Origin: Phycisphaerae bacterium
Lineage (GTDB): Bacteria; Planctomycetota; Phycisphaerae; Sedimentisphaerales; Anaerobacaceae
Assembly: GCA_030619925.1 (NCBI GenBank)
Contig: JAUXAL010000028.1
Span: 1-43,926 of the forward strand
Length of the DNA: 43,926 nucleotides
Direction: 5' to 3'
The translations under genes and the position numbers were made by a program. Positions 39,835-43,926 of the stretch are shown here, piece after piece. How positions within the stretch are numbered: the stretch's first letter is position 1; each line of letters opens with the position of its first letter. The notes beneath the pieces were generated by a model. The model did no database searches. It had not been told where the DNA came from and worked only from the letters and a program-made list of their open reading frames with translations.

Positions 39835-41385
39835 TTAGCCGGCTTGGTTTTCGACCTCCAGCTCGATTGCCGAAACAGAAGCAGGAGGAAATGTCCAATT
39901 GCTACCATTCAGCTGTTTGACCTTGGGAACGAGGGGATCCGGCATAGCTGAGATAACCTCAAATTCCGGATCTGTAGCCATTTCGTAGACCTTTCCGGAT
40001 TGGATTTTGTGACCCTCCACGCCAAGATCAACTGTAATAGACCTTAACCTCTTCGTGTTGATCACATGTAGTATGATAGTGTTGTCTCGCCGATTGGCGG
40101 CCACATCCAAGCCATCAGGCACACGCTGGACCTGGACGAAGCTGCTGCCCATGTGTTCGCGGTAAAACTTCATGACCTTGGCAACAGGCATCAAGAATGA
40201 CTTGCCCCTCGGGACTGGGATCATCACCGCATTCACCTGCCATCGTGTTCCACAGAAATCTGCGAGGGTACCAATCTTGAGCAGTTCACCGTAGCGGAGG
40301 TGTACATTCATGAACCTGGCGTAGGACACACCCGCCGCCCAAGATGAAAGCACTTCACACCGATTCCTACCGGGCAGGGCGAAATGACACTCGGTCAGGG
40401 CGAGGGGAATACCCAGACCTTTGACTTGCTCGCACGCATTTTTGATCTTCTGCTCATGGGCCTCATATGCCTTCATAAGGTGTGCCCACGTGCGGGCCGG
40501 GTCCTTGCGGTATTCTGTACCCTGAAGTGGCGAGTCCTTTTGTCCCCTGTCCGGGCGGAACATGTGGTGTATGGCGATATATCGCAGGTGTTCTCCCGCC
40601 ACCTCTATCATGCGTCTAGCCCACCCACTGTCACCCCATCCAATGATCTTGATGGACGGATCTGCCTTTCTCATGGATTTGGCAAACTCGACAGTCTTGG
40701 CCGCAGCAGTTTCGCAATCGAAGCCCTTCTTACTATAGGAAGTCTCGTTTCCTATCTGCCAGAAGGGAATCCGCAATGGGTCTTTGTGGCCATGTGATAA
40801 CCGCAGTTGGTTCGTGGGGTTGTTACAGTAATCCACCCATTCGCGGGCTTCTTGGGCATCCCCGCATCGTACGCTGCCAAATGGATCTTTTGTCCAACGC
40901 TTACGTCCATCGGATTCAAAATTTACGCACATCAGCGGGTCCGCCTTGACCTGGCGGCAGAAATCCACGAACTCTGCAGTCCCTACCTGATTGGTTTCGA
41001 TTCCGCCCCAGAGGAGATTGATCATCGGCTTTCGTTTATCACGCGGCCCCACCGCTTCTTTCCACTTATAGTAGGAACTGAAACACCCTCCCCAGCGAAT
41101 CATCGTGGGAGCCAAATCCCGAGTGACCTGAACAACGTCGGGACGCCAGCGATTTGTCCTGAAATCCCAGGCTGCGGCTACAGATCCGTCTGTTGTGCCA
41201 AGAGGCTCCATAAATTGCATATACAAATATGGTGACAAATCGAATCTTGGTCGAGGGTCAACAGTCAACAATTGCTTCTTTGCCCCGGTCTTTCCAGTAG
41301 TATTATCTATCGAACTGACCATTGCCGCTGCCCCCACGCCCACAGCTTTAAGAAAATCGCGACGAGTTTTATCTGGTGCACTCAT
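39835..41385 (-). CDS. Tat-exported glycoside hydrolase, GH51 alpha-L-arabinofuranosidase-like
   Basis: A 516-residue protein. The twin-arginine signal is TRRDFLKAVGVGAAAM (residues 7-22). The catalytic barrel has PFWQIGNETS with predicted acid/base Glu214 and LALTECHFALPG with predicted nucleophile Glu332. The 118-residue spacing is close to that in GH51 arabinofuranosidases. A C-terminal beta domain follows from about residue 410. Likely substrates are arabinose-containing plant or algal glycans; another clan GH-A activity is possible because the family match is distant. Folded export by Tat fits a metal- or cofactor-independent large enzyme in planctomycetes, where such N-termini are common. 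Confidence 0.72.
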   Translation of the reverse strand: MSAPDKTRRDFLKAVGVGAAAMVSSIDNTTGKTGAKKQLLTVDPRPRFDLSPYLYMQFMEPLGTTDGSVAAAWDFRTNRWRPDVVQVTRDLAPTMIRWGGCFSSYYKWKEAVGPRDKRKPMINLLWGGIETNQVGTAEFVDFCRQVKADPLMCVNFESDGRKRWTKDPFGSVRCGDAQEAREWVDYCNNPTNQLRLSHGHKDPLRIPFWQIGNETSYSKKGFDCETAAAKTVEFAKSMRKADPSIKIIGWGDSGWARRMIEVAGEHLRYIAIHHMFRPDRGQKDSPLQGTEYRKDPARTWAHLMKAYEAHEQKIKNACEQVKGLGIPLALTECHFALPGRNRCEVLSSWAAGVSYARFMNVHLRYGELLKIGTLADFCGTRWQVNAVMIPVPRGKSFLMPVAKVMKFYREHMGSSFVQVQRVPDGLDVAANRRDNTIILHVINTKRLRSITVDLGVEGHKIQSGKVYEMATDPEFEVISAMPDPLVPKVKQLNGSNWTFPPASVSAIELEVENQAG

Positions 41386-41471
41386 ATTTGTCTCTTTTCT
41401 TGTCCCTTAGTTCCTGTTGTGTTGATAAGTATGTTTTTTGCCCAGGACATCCATATTGCGTGGCAACAGCT

Positions 41472-42740
41472 TTAATACTTACAGAAATCGACGCCTGCGT
41501 TTTCGCCGTAGGTTATTTCAACCTCTCTGCCGCCGTTTAGGATTGACAGCCGGGCCGCCTCGGTAACCAGTTCATTGTACGAGCTGTTTGCAGGCGTTGC
41601 CATGATACCTTCATTATCAAATTGCTTAATCAGCTTCTGTCTGCCGGCCACAGCCTGTTTGTGGTCGACGCCGGCAGATACATCAATGCACTTGCAGATA
41701 TTCTTTACTATGTATTCAATCGAACGATACCCGTATCCGACCGGTGTCAGCCCTTCGCCGCCAAGCTCGACATACTTGAAATAATCCGGACTCGGCTCAG
41801 AATAGTATGTGTCACCGGGCTCGCCGCCCTTTTCAATATAGCAATGCTCGATACCGCGGTACTGGTCGTTGTGTACGAGCATGCCGCTTTTGTCCTGGCC
41901 TCGGCAGTACATACGGATGCCCTGAAAATTGCCGCCGGGCCCCTCGTCCGGATAACCCATTATGTTTGTAACATGCAGGCACGCATCGTTTTCCCAGATG
42001 ATACGGGCATCGGTCCACAGGTAACCGGTTTTGCCGTTGGGGTATGTATCTTTTATGCCGTAAACAGATACCGCCCTGGGCAGCAGTCCTGTGATAAAAT
42101 GCACCTGGTCGACGTAATGACAGCCAACGTAAGTAAACATATCGGAATTTTCTACGGTGCACCAGTTCTGGAAATTCGAATGTCGATAGTAGTAGGGCTC
42201 ATTCATTTCAGCATGGCCGATGCGAAATTCCCCAAATTTGCCTTCTCTGTAGAGCCGGCGAGCCATCAACGCCCGGTCGTCGAGCCGCTTATGATACTCC
42301 ACGCCTACGATAAGGGCCTTGTCATAGGCGGTTTTTTCGATTTCAACGGCCTGCGAATATTTTAACACCAGCGGCTTCACACAGCATATGTGCTGGTCGG
42401 CGGCAAGGGCGGCCTGTATGACCGGATAATGCAGCTGGTCCGGCACTGCAACGACCACGATACTACCTTTGGGCATCTTCTCGATTACTTCGGTGAATAG
42501 GTCGGGGAAGTCCTGCTGTGGGTCGGTATCCACGGAAGGATACGCCGTGAAGCTGTGACCGGGAAATGCCTTTTTGAGCGTCTCGTCCTGCGCCAAGGTC
42601 TTCAGCGGGGCGCTGTTCAATGCGCACACACTGACCTCACCAATAATACCCAGGCGCTGAAGTTGATAGACCGAAGGCAGAATCTGCACCTGCGTTATCA
42701 TCCCGCCGCCGATAATACAAACCTGAGGTTTATTACTCAT
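41472..42740 (-). CDS. Gfo/Idh/MocA-family NAD(P)-dependent oxidoreductase
   Basis: A 422-residue oxidoreductase. The Rossmann motif is CIIGGGMITQVQILPSVYQ near residues 7-25 (GGGMI). VVVAVPDQLHYPVIQAAL near 95 and ICCVKPLVL near 119 (the CVKP replaces the common EKP) are the cofactor and catalytic-lysine region. YVGCHYVDQVHFITG near 207 has the conserved His/Asp. The family oxidises or reduces sugars, inositols and their derivatives. An expansion of such genes beside glycosidase genes is common in planctomycetes. Substrate is unknown. Probably processes sugars released by the neighbouring hydrolase. Confidence 0.85.
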   Translation of the reverse strand: MSNKPQVCIIGGGMITQVQILPSVYQLQRLGIIGEVSVCALNSAPLKTLAQDETLKKAFPGHSFTAYPSVDTDPQQDFPDLFTEVIEKMPKGSIVVVAVPDQLHYPVIQAALAADQHICCVKPLVLKYSQAVEIEKTAYDKALIVGVEYHKRLDDRALMARRLYREGKFGEFRIGHAEMNEPYYYRHSNFQNWCTVENSDMFTYVGCHYVDQVHFITGLLPRAVSVYGIKDTYPNGKTGYLWTDARIIWENDACLHVTNIMGYPDEGPGGNFQGIRMYCRGQDKSGMLVHNDQYRGIEHCYIEKGGEPGDTYYSEPSPDYFKYVELGGEGLTPVGYGYRSIEYIVKNICKCIDVSAGVDHKQAVAGRQKLIKQFDNEGIMATPANSSYNELVTEAARLSILNGGREVEITYGENAGVDFCKY

Positions 42741-42935
42741 CGAGCTCTATCCGAATCACAGAATAAACAGAATTAGCGTAAGCTCTCTCTGGTCCAGCTT
42801 TGTAACCGTCTTGGAGCTAATAATTAGCACCGGCCTGCCTGTTTGTCAAACCTAATTCTTAACTTGATTATTGTGCTCCCATTTTGTAAAAAGATGGTAA
42901 AATGTTAATCCAGTCAGAGAAAATGGAGGTGAATA

Positions 42936-43926
42936 ATGCCGAATATGTGTAAGTGGGTTCCCATTTTGCGAAAAAATTGCAAAATGGGGTCCCGGTTTTT
43001 GGTCTTGGTGACTGTCCTGGCCTGCTGGTATGCCGCCTGGGCACCGGCTGAGGAGGTCATTATAGATTCTTCTGCGGTCCTGGAGACACTTGATAAGAGT
43101 CACCCCCGATTGATGTTGAAGGACAAAGACCTCGAAAGTCTGAAAAAACTGTATGCGAAAGACAAGGTTCTGCAGAAGTGTTTGAAGGATGTCTTGGAGC
43201 AGGCGGATGCCGACGCTGAAAAGCCGATGCTTACTTACAGGAAGATTGGGCCGCGTCTTCTTCGTGTCAGCAGAGCATGCCTGCACCGGATTTACGCCCT
43301 CGGCCTTGCCTGGCGATGGACGGGTGACCGGAAGTATGCCGGAAAAGCTGTGGACAACATGCTGGCCGTCTGCGCGTTCAAGGACTGGAACCCCTCCCAC
43401 TTCCTCGACACCGCCGAAATGTCACATGCCGTCGGCCTCGGGTATGACTGGCTCTATTCGTATCTCGATGCCACAACACGCCGGAAGATCAAGGCCGGCT
43501 TAATCAAGAACGGGATGAAACCGGGCATCGCAGCCTATTCCGGCAGAGGTGCCGGCTGGACAAGAACGGAGTTTAACTGGAACCAGGTGTGTAATGGTGG
43601 GCTGTTGGTCGGAGCGCTTGCGATTGCAGAAACCGACCCTGAGTATGCCGAGCAGATTGTCCCCGCTGCGGTTCGGTCGCTTCCGCGTGCGCTGAAGACC
43701 TACGGGCCTGATGGTGCGTGGGGTGAAGGGCCTGGTTACTGGCACTATGCCAGCCGATATACCGCCTACGGCCTGACGGCCCTGGAAACGGCCCTCGGCA
43801 AAGACTTCGGGCTCTTGCAAATCAAAGGACTGGCCGAAGCGGCAAATTTCCCGATATATATGACCGGCCCGACTGGAATGTACCTGAATTTGGCCGACAG
43901 CGGAGAAAGGAATTCGAGAAAGACAT
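42936..43926 (+). CDS. Heparinase II/III- or alginate-lyase-like exported protein, 3' end beyond window
   Basis: The frame is open from ATG 42936 to the window edge (about 330 residues), with a strong GGAGGT Shine-Dalgarno sequence at 42925-42930. A hydrophobic signal core (FLVLVTVLACWYAAWA) lies at residues 22-37. SHPRLMLKDKDLESLKKLYA near 50 is the typical start of the N-terminal helical toroid of heparinase/DUF4962-type lyases. FLDTAEMSHAVGLGYDWLYSYL and FNWNQVCNGGLLVGALAIAE are conserved blocks, with the Asn of NWNQV in the expected catalytic region, and GPDGAWGEGPGYWHYA follows. The C-terminal beta-sandwich is outside the window. A palindrome in the DNA of residues 7-19 puts WVPILRKNCKMGS between the start and the signal core. 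Confidence 0.75.
   Translation, partial: MPNMCKWVPILRKNCKMGSRFLVLVTVLACWYAAWAPAEEVIIDSSAVLETLDKSHPRLMLKDKDLESLKKLYAKDKVLQKCLKDVLEQADADAEKPMLTYRKIGPRLLRVSRACLHRIYALGLAWRWTGDRKYAGKAVDNMLAVCAFKDWNPSHFLDTAEMSHAVGLGYDWLYSYLDATTRRKIKAGLIKNGMKPGIAAYSGRGAGWTRTEFNWNQVCNGGLLVGALAIAETDPEYAEQIVPAAVRSLPRALKTYGPDGAWGEGPGYWHYASRYTAYGLTALETALGKDFGLLQIKGLAEAANFPIYMTGPTGMYLNLADSGERNSRKT
42955..42993. repeat. CCCATTTTGC palindrome at the start of the lyase-like gene
   Basis: GGGTTCCCATTTTGC (42955-42969) and GCAAAATGGGGTCCC (42979-42993) pair except for one dinucleotide, with loop GAAAAAATT. A degraded relative with CTCCCATTTTG and AAAATG lies upstream at 42876-42904. Confidence 0.78.

Noticed and set aside
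41622-42365. Plus-strand open frame of 247 codons opposite the Gfo/Idh/MocA gene
   Set aside because: The minus strand carries clear family motifs through the whole stretch. The plus frame is a shadow.
1-43926. tRNA or rRNA genes
   Set aside because: I found no T-arm plus acceptor pattern outside coding genes. GGTTCGAACACC at 34457-34468 is inside a coding region and has no cloverleaf around it.
1-43926. Insertion sequence or prophage
   Set aside because: No transposase, integrase or phage structural gene is visible. The repeats are too short and varied to be IS ends.

Overview
The window reads as a piece of a diderm (Gram-negative type) bacterial chromosome of moderate GC. It carries an LptD-like outer-membrane LPS assembly protein, a predicted porin, a PilT-type ATPase, a lipoprotein with an HExxH motif of the kind common in planctomycetes, a Tat-exported GH51-like glycosidase, a Gfo/Idh/MocA oxidoreductase and a 2-oxoacid:acceptor oxidoreductase operon. 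My best guess is an uncultured member of the Planctomycetota (Phycisphaerae/Sedimentisphaerales-like) or a close PVC relative. This rests on gene content only, with moderate-to-low confidence.

Layout. 1-1.8 kb: 5' part of a DUF368 polyprenyl-phosphate transporter gene and an AMMECR1-domain gene. 1.9-4.0 kb (minus): a secreted coiled-coil protein, an ECF sigma factor and a membrane anti-sigma-like protein in one operon. 4.2-8.5 kb: HExxH lipoprotein, maf, a zinc-ribbon membrane protein, pilT and a small unknown. 8.8-17 kb: lptD, class II fructose-bisphosphate aldolase, an S41/PDZ protease and lysS. 17.1-17.5 kb: a four-helix-bundle (S23/Avd-fold) gene set inside inverted word repeats. 17.6-21.2 kb: two FtsX/LolC-type permeases and a LolD-type ATPase. 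21.2-24.2 kb: ilvE, a polyprenyl diphosphate synthase and a porin. 24.4-27.6 kb: rarA, 5-formyl-THF cyclo-ligase and a LysM/L,D-transpeptidase. 27.6-30.3 kb (minus): an orphan DNA methyltransferase, a lone MNT nucleotidyltransferase and clpX. 30.4-33.1 kb (minus): korD-korA-korB-korC. 33.4-38.4 kb: a sugar module of inositol-monophosphatase-like, left-handed beta-helix, NagA-like and divergent galactokinase-like proteins. 38.4-43.9 kb: class III aminotransferase, GH51-like enzyme, Gfo/Idh/MocA oxidoreductase and the start of a heparinase/alginate-lyase-like gene. The last 10 kb looks like glycan and amino-sugar catabolism.

The most unusual signal is not a conventional gene system. The window is full of short palindromic elements of at least four sequence types, plus low-complexity 'word-repeat' imperfect palindromes at many gene borders. 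Several sit in frame inside conserved genes: two or three in the S41 protease, one near-perfect cloverleaf in lysS (with a sibling between genes at 23266-23295), one in the signal-peptide region of the last gene, and probably others in the N-terminus of lysS and in the KorD ferredoxin. This resembles the Rickettsia palindromic elements in behaviour. The word repeats also supply the stop codons of at least three genes, abut start codons that lack a Shine-Dalgarno sequence, and surround the four-helix-bundle gene in inverted orientation. I propose the four-helix-bundle protein as a candidate partner of the word repeats; that link is inference.
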